Translations under genes and position numbers: made by a program
The notes under the pieces: generated by a model
The model's database searches: none
What the model was told of the DNA's origin: nothing
Seen by the model: the letters and a program-made list of their open reading frames with translations, nothing else
Shown: in pieces, positions 15,942-23,543 of the stretch
Layout of the letters: every line of letters begins with the position of its first letter
Numbering within the stretch: position 1 is the first letter of the stretch
Assembly (NCBI GenBank): GCA_002315385.1
Contig: DCHZ01000028.1
Coordinates: 1-42,539 of the forward strand
Direction of reading: 5' to 3'
Origin: Firmicutes bacterium UBA1739
GTDB taxonomy: Bacteria > Bacillota > Clostridia > Peptostreptococcales > Anaerovoracaceae
DNA: 42,539 nt

Positions 15942-16367
15942 TCATTCGATTTTATCCACACGTCTCTGGTGCCTGCCGCCTTCAAATTCCGTTTCCAGCC
16001 AGGCATCAACTATTTCAAGAGCCAGACCGACTCCCACCACACGTCCGCCTAAAGAAAGCATGTTTGCATTGTTGTGCGCACGGCTCATTTTTGCCGAGAA
16101 AGTATCCGATACATTTGCACATCGTATGCCTTTAACCTTGTTTGCGGCAAGAGAAATGCCTATGCCGGTACCGCAGCATAAAATTCCTTTGTCAGCCTTG
16201 CCCGAAGCGACGATTTCGGCAGCGGCTCTGCCGTATTCGGGATAATCAACAGATTCTGTGGAATGAGTTCCGATATCTTCAAACTCATAGCCTTTTTCGG
16301 TAAGGTGTTTTTTTATTTCTTCTTTAAGTTCGTATCCGCCATGGTCTGATGCAAGTACTAATTTCAT
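15942..16367 (-). CDS. rpiB: Ribose 5-phosphate isomerase B
   Basis: It interconverts ribose 5-phosphate and ribulose 5-phosphate in the pentose phosphate pathway. It has 141 residues, typical of RpiB. Phosphate and active-site motifs are ASDHGGYELK at the N-terminus, DYPEYGRAAAE, the catalytic cysteine region LCCGTGIGIS (Cys65) and CANVSDTFSAKMSRAHNNANML. The C-terminal HQRRVDKIE is also usual. Its ATG overlaps the sua5 stop by the ATGA arrangement, so the two are translationally coupled. The order ywlC-ywlF in B. subtilis is the same neighbourhood. Confidence 0.96.
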   Translation of the reverse strand: MKLVLASDHGGYELKEEIKKHLTEKGYEFEDIGTHSTESVDYPEYGRAAAEIVASGKADKGILCCGTGIGISLAANKVKGIRCANVSDTFSAKMSRAHNNANMLSLGGRVVGVGLALEIVDAWLETEFEGGRHQRRVDKIE

Positions 16368-17455
16368 AATTCTTCACTGTCTCCTTTTGTTTTGATTTCC
16401 GCAGCAGCTTTATCCATTCTGTTCATGATGGAGAAGCCGATGCCTTCGGCTTCAAAAGCCTCGGAAAGAATAACATCTACTCCTATTATATCAAAAGTTC
16501 TCAGAATATCAAAAACATTATGTGCAATACTTTTAAGATTTGAACGCGTTCCTGCGGAAAGAATCCTGCAGGAAGGGTTCTCACCGAAAGCCCGGATGTA
16601 TTTTTCAACCGTTTCTTCGGTGGCAATAATTCCGATTTTTTTCCCTGCCCCGAGCTCGGCCTCCGCTGTTTTACATATCTGTGAGCTGACGGAATCCGAA
16701 GTCCCTTCGAAAAGAATCATCGGTGCATCCGGCGCATAATGGGTGTATTTCATACCGGGTGCTTTGGGAACAGAGCTGTTTTTTTCTTTCCTGAGAGCTA
16801 TCCGGACTTCTCCTATAACCGCTTCCAGATCTTCCGCGGTAATTATTCCCGGTCTGAGAATGACAGGAGGATTGACCGTAACATCCAGCACCGTGGATTC
16901 TATGCCCACATCACAATTCCTGCCCAGAATTATTCCGTCTACTCTTCCGTCAAGATCATGAATAACATGCTCGGGTTTTGTAGGACTCGGTTTTCCGGAA
17001 AGGTTTGCGCTGGGAGCAGCTACGGGACAGCCGGCCAGCCTGAGAAGGATTTCGGCTTCCGGATTTTCCGGCATTCGAACTGCCACCGTGTCCATACCGG
17101 CTGTTACACAGTCAGGTATTCCGGGATTTTTTTTCATGATTATACTTATGGGACCCGGCCAGAACCGCCGGATTACAGCCTGTGCTGCCGGAGGTATTTC
17201 GGACACAACAGCATCAAGCTGTGAAATATCCGCAATGTGAACGATAAGAGGATTATCCGAAGGTCGGCCTTTGGCTTTATAAATGTTTTTAACGGAAATC
17301 TCAGACAGAGCATTTGCACCGAGCCCGTAGACTGTTTCCGTGGGAAAAGCGACAATTCCGCCCTTTGCCAGAATACCGGCAGGAGTCTGAAGTATTTCCG
17401 TAAGCTTTGATTCATTATCTGTATAATTACGTACATCAAAAAGTTCGGTTTTCAT
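16364..17455 (-). CDS. L-threonylcarbamoyladenylate synthase, long Sua5 form
   Basis: It makes threonylcarbamoyl-AMP from Thr, bicarbonate and ATP for the tRNA t6A37 modification. It has 363 residues, so it is the two-domain Sua5/YwlC type, not short TsaC. The YrdC domain is about 1-210, with GIVAFPTETVYGLGANA, KAKGRPSDNPLIVHI and the SANLSGKPSPT motif. The C-terminal Sua5 domain begins at PKAPGMKYTHYAPDAP. I chose ATG at 17455, preceded by AAAGGG, over the upstream in-frame ATG at 17512, which lies inside the promoter. It is divergent from prfA and overlaps rpiB. Confidence 0.94.
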   Translation of the reverse strand: MKTELFDVRNYTDNESKLTEILQTPAGILAKGGIVAFPTETVYGLGANALSEISVKNIYKAKGRPSDNPLIVHIADISQLDAVVSEIPPAAQAVIRRFWPGPISIIMKKNPGIPDCVTAGMDTVAVRMPENPEAEILLRLAGCPVAAPSANLSGKPSPTKPEHVIHDLDGRVDGIILGRNCDVGIESTVLDVTVNPPVILRPGIITAEDLEAVIGEVRIALRKEKNSSVPKAPGMKYTHYAPDAPMILFEGTSDSVSSQICKTAEAELGAGKKIGIIATEETVEKYIRAFGENPSCRILSAGTRSNLKSIAHNVFDILRTFDIIGVDVILSEAFEAEGIGFSIMNRMDKAAAEIKTKGDSEEL

Positions 17456-17487
17456 AAGTGAAGCCCTTTCTGCGTTATTTCGGCTTA

Positions 17488-17516
17488 ATTGTAACATTTT
17501 TGCACATTGCAAACAA
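17488..17516 (-). promoter_or_regulatory. Promoter of sua5-rpiB-rho
   Basis: On the minus strand TTGTTT (17516-17511) and TACAAT (17493-17488) are separated by 17 bases. It overlaps the prfA promoter on the other strand. Confidence 0.55.
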
Positions 17517-17535
17517 TATCTATATATGATAAACT
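17507..17535 (+). promoter_or_regulatory. Promoter of prfA
   Basis: TTGCAA (17507-17512) and TAAACT (17530-17535), spacer 17. Its -35 overlaps that of the divergent sua5 promoter, so the two probably compete for polymerase. Confidence 0.5.
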
Positions 17536-17604
17536 GATAAGATACAGATGAGAAATACCTTCTGTATTAAATATGATAATAATACCAAAGATTGGAGAAG
17601 TATA

Positions 17605-18672
17605 ATGTACGATAAGCTTAATTTTATTCAGGAAAAGTATGAGGATCTCAGCCTCAGGGTATCTGACCCCGAGCTGATAAACAATCAGCCCGAGTGGAGA
17701 AAAACGGTAAAAGAAATGTCGGATATGGAGCCGATTGTACTGAAATATAAAGAGTATAAGAAAACAAAAGACGAGCTTGAAGGTGCCAGAGAGCTTCTGG
17801 ATGAAGCGGGCTCCGATGAAGAAATGAAAGAAATGGCAAAGCTGGAAATTGCGGAGCTGGTCGAAAAAATATCGGAACTGGAAGAGGAGCTCAGAGTACT
17901 TCTGCTGCCGAAGGACCCTAATGATGAAAAGAATGTACTGCTTGAAATAAGAGCCGGTACAGGCGGCGAGGAGGCGGCTCTGTTCGGCGGAGACCTTCTC
18001 AGAATGTATACAAGATATGCCGAAAGAAGAGGCTGGAAAACCGAGATTATCGAATATAACGATACGGGAATCGGTGGTATCAAAGAAGCGATTATCATGA
18101 TCAAAGGTAAGGGTGCGTATTCGAGACTTAAGTATGAAAGCGGTGTACATCGTGTACAGCGTGTTCCGGAAACGGAATCCAGCGGAAGAATCCATACATC
18201 GGCGGCTACAGTTGCTGTTCTGCCGGAGGTGGATGATGTTGAAATCGAAGTTAAGCCCGAAGATGTAAGAGTTGACGTATACAGAGCTTCCGGAAACGGC
18301 GGTCAGTGCGTAAATACTACGGACTCTGCGGTAAGGCTGACTCATATTCCGACAGGCATGGTGGTAACCTGTCAGGATGAAAAATCCCAGCTCAGAAACA
18401 AAGAAAAAGCTTTCAAGGTGCTGAGAGCCAGATTATATGATTTTGAACAGCAGAAAAAGAATGACGAGCTGGCAGCGGAAAGAAAGAATCAGGTAGGCAG
18501 CGGAGACCGAAGCGAGCGTATCAGAACCTACAATTTCCCTCAGGGAAGAATTTCCGATCACAGAATAGGTCTTACAATCTATAAACTCGATTATTTCCTC
18601 GACGGAGATCTCGATGAAGTAATTGATGCCCTGATTACTTATTACCAGGCGGAGAAGATGAAACAGTTTTAA
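17605..18672 (+). CDS. prfA: Peptide chain release factor 1
   Basis: RF1 recognises UAA and UAG and triggers peptide release. It has 355 residues, normal. The N-terminal helical domain has EYKKTKDELEGA; the codon-recognition region reads HRVQRVPETESSGRIHTS, with the P-x-T motif of RF1 rather than the SPF of RF2; the GGQ motif is in ASGNGGQCVNTTDSAVR (232-234). ATG at 17605 has GGAGAAG seven bases upstream; the longer in-frame ORF from 17548 starts inside the likely leader and lacks family similarity. It heads prfA-DUF1385-prmC, where PrmC methylates the glutamine of this GGQ. Confidence 0.97.
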   Translation: MYDKLNFIQEKYEDLSLRVSDPELINNQPEWRKTVKEMSDMEPIVLKYKEYKKTKDELEGARELLDEAGSDEEMKEMAKLEIAELVEKISELEEELRVLLLPKDPNDEKNVLLEIRAGTGGEEAALFGGDLLRMYTRYAERRGWKTEIIEYNDTGIGGIKEAIIMIKGKGAYSRLKYESGVHRVQRVPETESSGRIHTSAATVAVLPEVDDVEIEVKPEDVRVDVYRASGNGGQCVNTTDSAVRLTHIPTGMVVTCQDEKSQLRNKEKAFKVLRARLYDFEQQKKNDELAAERKNQVGSGDRSERIRTYNFPQGRISDHRIGLTIYKLDYFLDGDLDEVIDALITYYQAEKMKQF

Positions 18673-18683
18673 CAGAGGTAATT

Positions 18684-19985
18684 ATGGATTTAAATAAGAT
18701 TTTTATTAAAAATGCCTGCCCTACCAAAATCGGCGGACAGGCTGTGCTGGAAGGTGTAATGATGAGAAATCAGCGCCAGATTGCGATTTCCGTCAGAAAA
18801 GCCGACGGCAATATTCATACAAAAAAGTATACTGTTAAGAAAAAAGGTTCCTGGGCAAAGGTGCCGTTTCTCAGAGGGGTAATAGCTTTTATCGATTCAC
18901 TGGTAGTCGGAACCGGCACTTTGATGTATTCGGCTGAAGTACTGGAAGAAGACGGTGTAATGGAGGAGGAAAAGGGAAAATTTGAAATGTGGCTGGAATC
19001 CAGATTCGGCGATAAGGCCGCATACAATTTTGCGATTTTTTCTTCCGTAATAATATCACTGGTATTCACAATAGGCGTGTTTATTATTCTGCCTACGGTG
19101 GCGGTGAACTGGGCAAAGCGTATTACGGAAAATGCAATAATTCTGAACCTGATAGAAGGGCTTCTGAGAATAGCGATTTTCATATTGTATGTGGTGCTGA
19201 TATCAAAGCTTCAGGATATTAAACGGGTGTTCCAGTATCACGGTGCAGAGCACAAAACCATACATTGCTATGAAAACGGTCTGGAGCTTACCGTGGAGAA
19301 CTGCAGAAGCTTTCCGACACTGCATCCGAGATGCGGAACCAGTTTTCTTGTATTCGTAATGATAATTGCACTGCTGATTTTCTCGTTTCTGGGATGGCCG
19401 AATCTGTTCTGGAGAATAACTTCAAGACTGCTGCTGCTGCCGGTAATAGCCGGAATCTCATACGAGGTTCTTCAGTATGCGGGCAGAAGTGATTCGTGGC
19501 TTGTAAAGATTCTGAGCTATCCGGGAATCCTTCTGCAGAAGATTACCACAAATGAGCCGGAGGATGACCAGCTGGAAATAGCCATTGCATCAATGAAGGC
19601 ATCCATGGAGTATGATCCGGAAAAGAGTGATGAAGAGAATACGGAAATAAGAATCGAGAAGGGATATTTTAAACCTTCAAGACATTTTAATATTGATACT
19701 TCAAAGCAGGATAAACCTGAAGAGACCGCTTCCGAGCCGGGAGAAAAGGACGTTTCGGCAGAGGCTGCCGACGCTGAAAAGAAGAAATATATCATTGAGG
19801 AATGTAAAAACTACAGCAGCGGTGAGGATGCTGCGGTTTCGGACAATAACAAATCGGATGAGATTCTGTCCCCGTATTTAGGCGGAAAAAAGAATGAATC
19901 CGGAGACGAAGGCGAGCTGAACGAACCTGACGGACAGGAAACAGTTACAGCGGAAGCAGAAAATACCGGGGCGGAAGAAAAGTAA
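18684..19985 (+). CDS. DUF1385 (YqhQ-like) membrane protein with an acidic tail
   Basis: A 433-residue membrane protein of the DUF1385 family, of unknown function, often found beside prfA, prmC and rpmE in Firmicutes. Signature segments are KIGGQAVLEGVMMRN at the N-terminus and FQYHGAEHKTIHCYENG with LHPRCGTSFLVFVM in the middle; conserved His, Cys and Glu there hint at metal binding (inference). Membrane helices lie near 115-140, 155-175, 225-245 and 250-270. After about residue 295 the protein turns into a charged, Glu/Ser-rich tail of about 135 residues that other members usually lack or have shorter; it looks disordered. It starts 11 bases after prfA and ends 25 bases before prmC. Confidence 0.87.
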   Translation: MDLNKIFIKNACPTKIGGQAVLEGVMMRNQRQIAISVRKADGNIHTKKYTVKKKGSWAKVPFLRGVIAFIDSLVVGTGTLMYSAEVLEEDGVMEEEKGKFEMWLESRFGDKAAYNFAIFSSVIISLVFTIGVFIILPTVAVNWAKRITENAIILNLIEGLLRIAIFILYVVLISKLQDIKRVFQYHGAEHKTIHCYENGLELTVENCRSFPTLHPRCGTSFLVFVMIIALLIFSFLGWPNLFWRITSRLLLLPVIAGISYEVLQYAGRSDSWLVKILSYPGILLQKITTNEPEDDQLEIAIASMKASMEYDPEKSDEENTEIRIEKGYFKPSRHFNIDTSKQDKPEETASEPGEKDVSAEAADAEKKKYIIEECKNYSSGEDAAVSDNNKSDEILSPYLGGKKNESGDEGELNEPDGQETVTAEAENTGAEEK

Positions 19986-20010
19986 GCATTGAGCGAAAAG
20001 GAGAAGAAAA

Positions 20011-21045
20011 GTGAGATTAAGAGCTGCGCTGGCGGAAGCGGGAAAAAGGCTGAGCTCGGAAGGAATAGAGAGTTTTAGTCTTGATGCGGAAGTTCTTCTG
20101 CTTCATGCGTTGAAAAAGGACAGAATTTTCATTATTACCGCACCGCAGTATGAGCTCTCTTTTTCCGAAGAAAAGAAATATTTTGACATGATTTGTGAGC
20201 GGGCTTCGGGAAAGCCCGTTTCTTATATTACCGGGGAAAAAGAGTTCATGGGACTGAGGTTTGTGGTTTCGGAAGAGGTCCTGATTCCAAGACCGGATAC
20301 GGAGACTTTGGTGGAAGAGGCCTTGAGGCTGATAAAGGAAAAAAATTTCGGCGGCAGCGACGGAGGAAGGATGCAAAATTCAGCAAAAAATTTATGCTGC
20401 CGGAATATTAAAACCGAGGACAGTATTTCTGAACCGAAACCTGAAATAATTTCCGATACGAAGAAAAAACTGTGTACGAAAGAAAAAGAATCCGGTGTGA
20501 ATTTAAGCAACCGGAAATCAGATAACGATAATATAAAAATTCTGGACATGTGTACCGGCAGCGGTGCAATTGCGGTAAGCATGGCATATTATCTGCCGGA
20601 AGTCGAGGTGACTGCTGCGGATATCAGTCCGGAAGCCCTTGAGATTGCACGGCTCAATGCCTGTGAAAACGGAGTGGCGGACAGGGTCGGTTTCATCGAA
20701 AGTGACTTGTTTGATGAAATTCCGGAATATGATAAATTCGATATGATTCTCAGTAATCCGCCCTATATCAGGCGGGAGGAAATAGAAAAGCTGATGATTG
20801 ACGTGAAAGACTTTGAACCGAGAATTGCTCTGGACGGAGGCGAAGACGGTCTGGATTTTTACAGGAAGATTGTAAGTGAATCCGGTTTGAGATTGAAATG
20901 CGGAGGCATTTTAATGATGGAGATCGGATTCGACCAGGGAGGGGAGGTCTCGGAGCTTCTGAGTGAAAACGAAAACTATGACGGGATAACTGTAATTAAA
21001 GATCTTGCCGGACTGGACCGGGTGGTAAAGGCAGTAAGAAAGTGA
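20011..21045 (+). CDS. prmC: Release factor glutamine methyltransferase, with an extra linker
   Basis: PrmC (HemK) methylates the Gln of the GGQ motif in release factors using SAM. The N-terminal helical domain includes LIPRPDTETLVEEAL. The SAM-binding motif is ILDMCTGSGAIAVSMA and the catalytic motif is SNPPYI (about residue 248). The start is GTG with AAGGAGAAG upstream. The protein has 344 residues against about 280 normally. The excess is one insertion, about residues 112-174, between the two domains. It is polar, rich in Lys, Glu, Ser and Asn, has three Cys, and looks like a flexible linker. The reading frame through it is open and codon use is ordinary, so it is not a frameshift. Its substrate gene prfA is two genes upstream. 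Confidence 0.93.
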   Translation: MRLRAALAEAGKRLSSEGIESFSLDAEVLLLHALKKDRIFIITAPQYELSFSEEKKYFDMICERASGKPVSYITGEKEFMGLRFVVSEEVLIPRPDTETLVEEALRLIKEKNFGGSDGGRMQNSAKNLCCRNIKTEDSISEPKPEIISDTKKKLCTKEKESGVNLSNRKSDNDNIKILDMCTGSGAIAVSMAYYLPEVEVTAADISPEALEIARLNACENGVADRVGFIESDLFDEIPEYDKFDMILSNPPYIRREEIEKLMIDVKDFEPRIALDGGEDGLDFYRKIVSESGLRLKCGGILMMEIGFDQGGEVSELLSENENYDGITVIKDLAGLDRVVKAVRK

Positions 21046-21151
21046 AAGCGGGAAATTCCGGAAGAGGTTTTCTGTGGTACAGGGAGACTATAGATGATAA
21101 CCGGCGGCAGCGGAACTCTTTCCGATGATACAGCGAAATAAAGATAAAAAA

Positions 21152-21180
21152 ACGGTGTCGAATTTCGACACCGTCATTTT
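21152..21180. terminator. Bidirectional terminator between prmC and rpmE
   Basis: ACGGTGTCG (21152-21160) and CGACACCGT (21166-21174) form a perfect 9-bp stem with an AATTT loop. A-rich sequence before and T-rich sequence after it allow termination on both strands. Confidence 0.9.
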
Positions 21181-21184
21181 TTCA

Positions 21185-21385
21185 TTATTCCATATTGAAC
21201 TTTTTCTTGAATTTTTCAATACGTCCGCCGCGTGTTACAAACTTCTGTGTGCCTGTAAAGAACGGGTGGCATTCTGAACAAACTTCAACTCTGATTTCGT
21301 CTTTTGTTGATTTTGTCATGAATGTGTTTCCGCACATGCAAGTAACCTTGCAGTCTTTATAGTTTGGATGGATACCATCTTTCAT
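21185..21385 (-). CDS. rpmE: 50S ribosomal protein L31, zinc-binding type
   Basis: A 66-residue large-subunit protein. It keeps the four cysteines of the zinc-containing form: CKVTCMCGNTF and VEVCSECHPFFTGTQKF, so it is RpmE and not the zinc-free YtiA/RpmE2 form used under zinc starvation. It follows rpsI by 73 bases, with a small GATTCC/GGAATC hairpin in the gap that lacks a T-run, so co-transcription with rplM-rpsI is possible. ATG with GAGGTG upstream. Confidence 0.95.
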   Translation of the reverse strand: MKDGIHPNYKDCKVTCMCGNTFMTKSTKDEIRVEVCSECHPFFTGTQKFVTRGGRIEKFKKKFNME

Positions 21386-21458
21386 TTCATTTCACCTCGT
21401 AATTAGAATGCTTCGATACAGGATTCCGTAAAGGAATCTATATAAAATATTCGTCTGA

Positions 21459-21851
21459 TTATCTCTTTGAGAACTGAGAAGCTTTTCTTGCCTTCTTTAA
21501 GCCGTACTTCTTTCTTTCCTTCATTCTCGGGTCTCTTGTTAAGAAACCTGCCTTCTTCAGGATAGGTCTGAGTTCAGCATCTGTCTGAATGAGTGCTCTG
21601 GAGATACCGTGTCTTAAAGCACCGGCCTGACCTGTTGTTCCGCCGCCCTGTACTTTAGCGATAACATCGAATTTTCCTTCTGTTCCTGTGATTGCTAAAG
21701 GTCTTCTTACTTCTCTCTTAACGATTTCCAGTCCGAAATAGTCATCGAGCTTCTTTCCGTTAACTGTGATATCGCCTTTTCCGGGAAGTAATCTAACTCT
21801 TGCTACAGCAGATTTTCTTCTGCCTGTTCCATAATTCTGTAACTTTGCCAT
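21459..21851 (-). CDS. rpsI: 30S ribosomal protein S9
   Basis: A 130-residue small-subunit protein. Hallmarks are YGTGRRKSAVARVRLLPG at the N-terminus, GGGTTGQAGALRHGISRAL in the middle and the basic C-terminal tail ending RKASQFSKR, whose last Arg contacts P-site tRNA. It begins 18 bases after rplM in the universal rplM-rpsI operon. ATG preceded by GAGGGGAGG. Codon use is strongly biased, as for ribosomal genes. Confidence 0.97.
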   Translation of the reverse strand: MAKLQNYGTGRRKSAVARVRLLPGKGDITVNGKKLDDYFGLEIVKREVRRPLAITGTEGKFDVIAKVQGGGTTGQAGALRHGISRALIQTDAELRPILKKAGFLTRDPRMKERKKYGLKKARKASQFSKR

Positions 21852-21869
21852 TTATGATTTCCTCCCCTC

Positions 21870-22298
21870 TTAGAAATTCCATACTTCAGGTTTCTGAGCC
21901 TGATGATTATGTTCAGGACCTGCATAAACCTTTAACTTTGTATACATCTGTCTGCCGAGTCTGCCCTTTGGAAGCATACCTTTGATAGCGTGTCTCAGTA
22001 CTTCTTCAGGTTTCTTGGCGAGAAGTTTTTCCAATGTGATTTCTTTAAGTCCGCCCGGATAACCAGTGTGGTGCTTGTAAATCTTCTGCTTCATCTTATT
22101 GCCTGTAACAGCAATCTTGTCTGCGTTTACGATAATAACATAATCACCTGTATCTACGTGCGGTGTATAAATCGGTTTTTTCTTTCCTCTTAAAATTGAA
22201 GCAACTTCTGATGCTAATCTGCCAAGGTTCTTTCCTTCTGCATCGATTACATACCATTTTCTTTCAACTTCATGAGGTTTTGCGATAAATGATTTCAT
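21870..22298 (-). CDS. rplM: 50S ribosomal protein L13
   Basis: A 142-residue early assembly protein of the large subunit. Visible family motifs are WYVIDAEGKNLGRLASEVA, GDYVIIVNADKIAVTGNK, YKHHTGYPGGLKE and AIKGMLPKGRLGRQM, ending QAQKPEVWNF. It is first in rplM-rpsI(-rpmE). ATG has GAGAGGTAG upstream. A perfect promoter and a structured leader of about 140 bases precede it, which suggests autogenous control, as proposed for L13 leaders in other Firmicutes. Confidence 0.97.
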   Translation of the reverse strand: MKSFIAKPHEVERKWYVIDAEGKNLGRLASEVASILRGKKKPIYTPHVDTGDYVIIVNADKIAVTGNKMKQKIYKHHTGYPGGLKEITLEKLLAKKPEEVLRHAIKGMLPKGRLGRQMYTKLKVYAGPEHNHQAQKPEVWNF

Positions 22299-22329
22299 TT
22301 TAATCTACCTCTCATATAATATCAAATTG

Positions 22330-22438
22330 TCTGTAATTATTGATTTATATGCCGCGGCGTTTCACCCCACCTTGGCTCAGGGAATCACCCTGTCTGTTCC
22401 GTATCGACCGGGGCTATTGGTCTTCAACAGAACATAGC
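22330..22438 (-). ncRNA. Structured rplM leader (candidate L13 leader)
   Basis: On the minus strand the leader contains CAGGG-TGATT-CCCTG as a small hairpin, enclosed by CCCC/GGGG and by TCTGTT/AACAGA pairings, all upstream of rplM. An L13 leader RNA family is known in Firmicutes at this place. I cannot confirm that this is the same fold without a covariance search. Confidence 0.45.
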
Positions 22439-22444
22439 ATTAAT

Positions 22445-22473
22445 ATTATAGACGTATCAGTATTAAATGTCAA
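22445..22473 (-). promoter_or_regulatory. Promoter of rplM-rpsI
   Basis: On the minus strand TTGACA (22473-22468) and TATAAT (22450-22445), both perfect, spacer 17. It is the best promoter in the window. Confidence 0.9.
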
Positions 22474-22594
22474 TAAAAATAGAAAAAAAGCATATATCAA
22501 AATTGAAACAAAATTGAGACGAATCCGGGTTTTAAGTGTAGGGATTTCAAATATCAATGAAAATAATGAAAAAAAGAAAAATGCCGGCGGTACT

Positions 22595-22623
22595 TGTAAT
22601 TTACTTAAATAAGTTTTAGAATT
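22595..22623 (+). promoter_or_regulatory. Promoter of upp
   Basis: TTGTAA (22595-22600) and TAGAAT (22618-22623), spacer 17. The stretch 22474-22594 holds nothing else I can name. Confidence 0.6.
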
Positions 22624-22672
22624 AATAAAAAGCAAAACGGTTAGAAATAAAAAATATAAGGAGAAAATTGTT

Positions 22673-23302
22673 ATGGGAAAAGTTTATTTATACGAGCATC
22701 CGCTTATTCAGCATAAGATGTCTATATTGAGAGATAAAAACACTCCTGTGAAAGTGTTCAGAGAGCTGGTTAAGGAAATCTCTATGCTGATGACCTTTGA
22801 AGTAACCAGAGATCTTCCTCTTGAAGATGTAGAAATCGAAACGCCTATCTGCAGGGCAACCTTTAAGAGATTAAAGGGTGCGGACCTGGGAATAGTGCCT
22901 GTATTGAGGGCCGGCCTCGGTATGGTTGACGGAATGCTCGATATGATTCCGAACGCCAAAGTCGGACATGTTGGTCTTTACAGAGACCCTGTAACCAAAG
23001 AACCCGTCGAGTATTACTGCAAGCTGCCTGAAGATCTGGATAAGAGACGAATGATTATTGTGGATCCTATGCTGGCAACAGGAGGTTCATCCTGTGCGGC
23101 GATTCAGCTGTTAAAGAAGAAGGGAGCCCAAAACATTGCTTTAATGTGCCTCATTGCAGCTCCAGAGGGAATGAAGGCTGTTCAGGACGAGCACCCTGAT
23201 GTGGATATTTATATTGCGGCGCTGGATGAAAAGCTTAATGAGGATTCGTATATTGTTCCGGGTCTGGGAGATGCCGGAGACAGAATTTTCGGAACCAGAT
23301 AG
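22673..23302 (+). CDS. upp: Uracil phosphoribosyltransferase
   Basis: It converts uracil and PRPP to UMP in salvage. It has 209 residues, normal. Motifs: EHPLIQHKMSILRDKNTP at the N-terminus, PVLRAGLGMVDGML, the PRPP loop VDPMLATGGSS and the C-terminal uracil-binding YIVPGLGDAGDRIFGT. SD AAGGAG precedes ATG. A uracil permease gene follows behind its own promoter, so import and conversion of uracil are neighbours. In B. subtilis upp lies near rpiB and ywlC, as here. Confidence 0.97.
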   Translation: MGKVYLYEHPLIQHKMSILRDKNTPVKVFRELVKEISMLMTFEVTRDLPLEDVEIETPICRATFKRLKGADLGIVPVLRAGLGMVDGMLDMIPNAKVGHVGLYRDPVTKEPVEYYCKLPEDLDKRRMIIVDPMLATGGSSCAAIQLLKKKGAQNIALMCLIAAPEGMKAVQDEHPDVDIYIAALDEKLNEDSYIVPGLGDAGDRIFGTR

Positions 23303-23325
23303 GAACGGAGTCGGTATCGAATTTT

Positions 23326-23371
23326 AACCCTGAGCCTGCGGCTGTATCCGCAGATACTCGGGGTTTTATTT
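23326..23371 (+). terminator. Terminator of upp
   Basis: A two-step stem, AACCCTGAG/CTCGGGGTT with inner CTGCGG/CCGCAG, is followed by TTTTATTT. Confidence 0.85.
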
Positions 23372-23398
23372 CGGATGCGGGGAGCCGGATTAAATCAG

Positions 23399-23460
23399 GA
23401 ATTAAATCCGGTGTGTGTTCCCCGAATTAAATCCGGTGTGTGTTCCCCGAATTAAATCCG
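23399..23460. repeat. 25-bp tandem repeat upstream of uraA
   Basis: The unit GAATTAAATCCGG + TGTGTGTTCCCC occurs twice exactly (23399-23423, 23424-23448), followed by 12 bases of a third copy. Just before it, CCGGATTAAAT forms an imperfect inverted match to ATTAAATCCGG. The repeat ends 10 bases before the uraA -35. Confidence 0.9.
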
Positions 23461-23469
23461 TTGCGGTTA

Positions 23470-23498
23470 TTGACAAAATAATGTCGAGGGAGTATGCT
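23470..23498 (+). promoter_or_regulatory. Promoter of uraA
   Basis: TTGACA (23470-23475) and TATGCT (23493-23498), spacer 17, directly after the tandem repeat. Confidence 0.65.
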
Positions 23499-23543
23499 AT
23501 CACGGATGATAATTTATTTTTTCTTTATAGTATGGAGGGAACA

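Noticed and set aside
17456..17604. Longer starts for sua5 (17512) and prfA (17548)
   Set aside because: Both extensions cover the divergent promoters and lack family similarity; SD sites support 17455 and 17605.
22340..22612. 90-residue plus-strand frame between rplM and upp
   Set aside because: It is antisense to the rplM leader and promoter and has no SD or recognisable protein features.
23415..23543. N-terminal extension of the uracil permease
   Set aside because: It would translate the tandem repeat and the promoter; the start at 23544 has a perfect SD.
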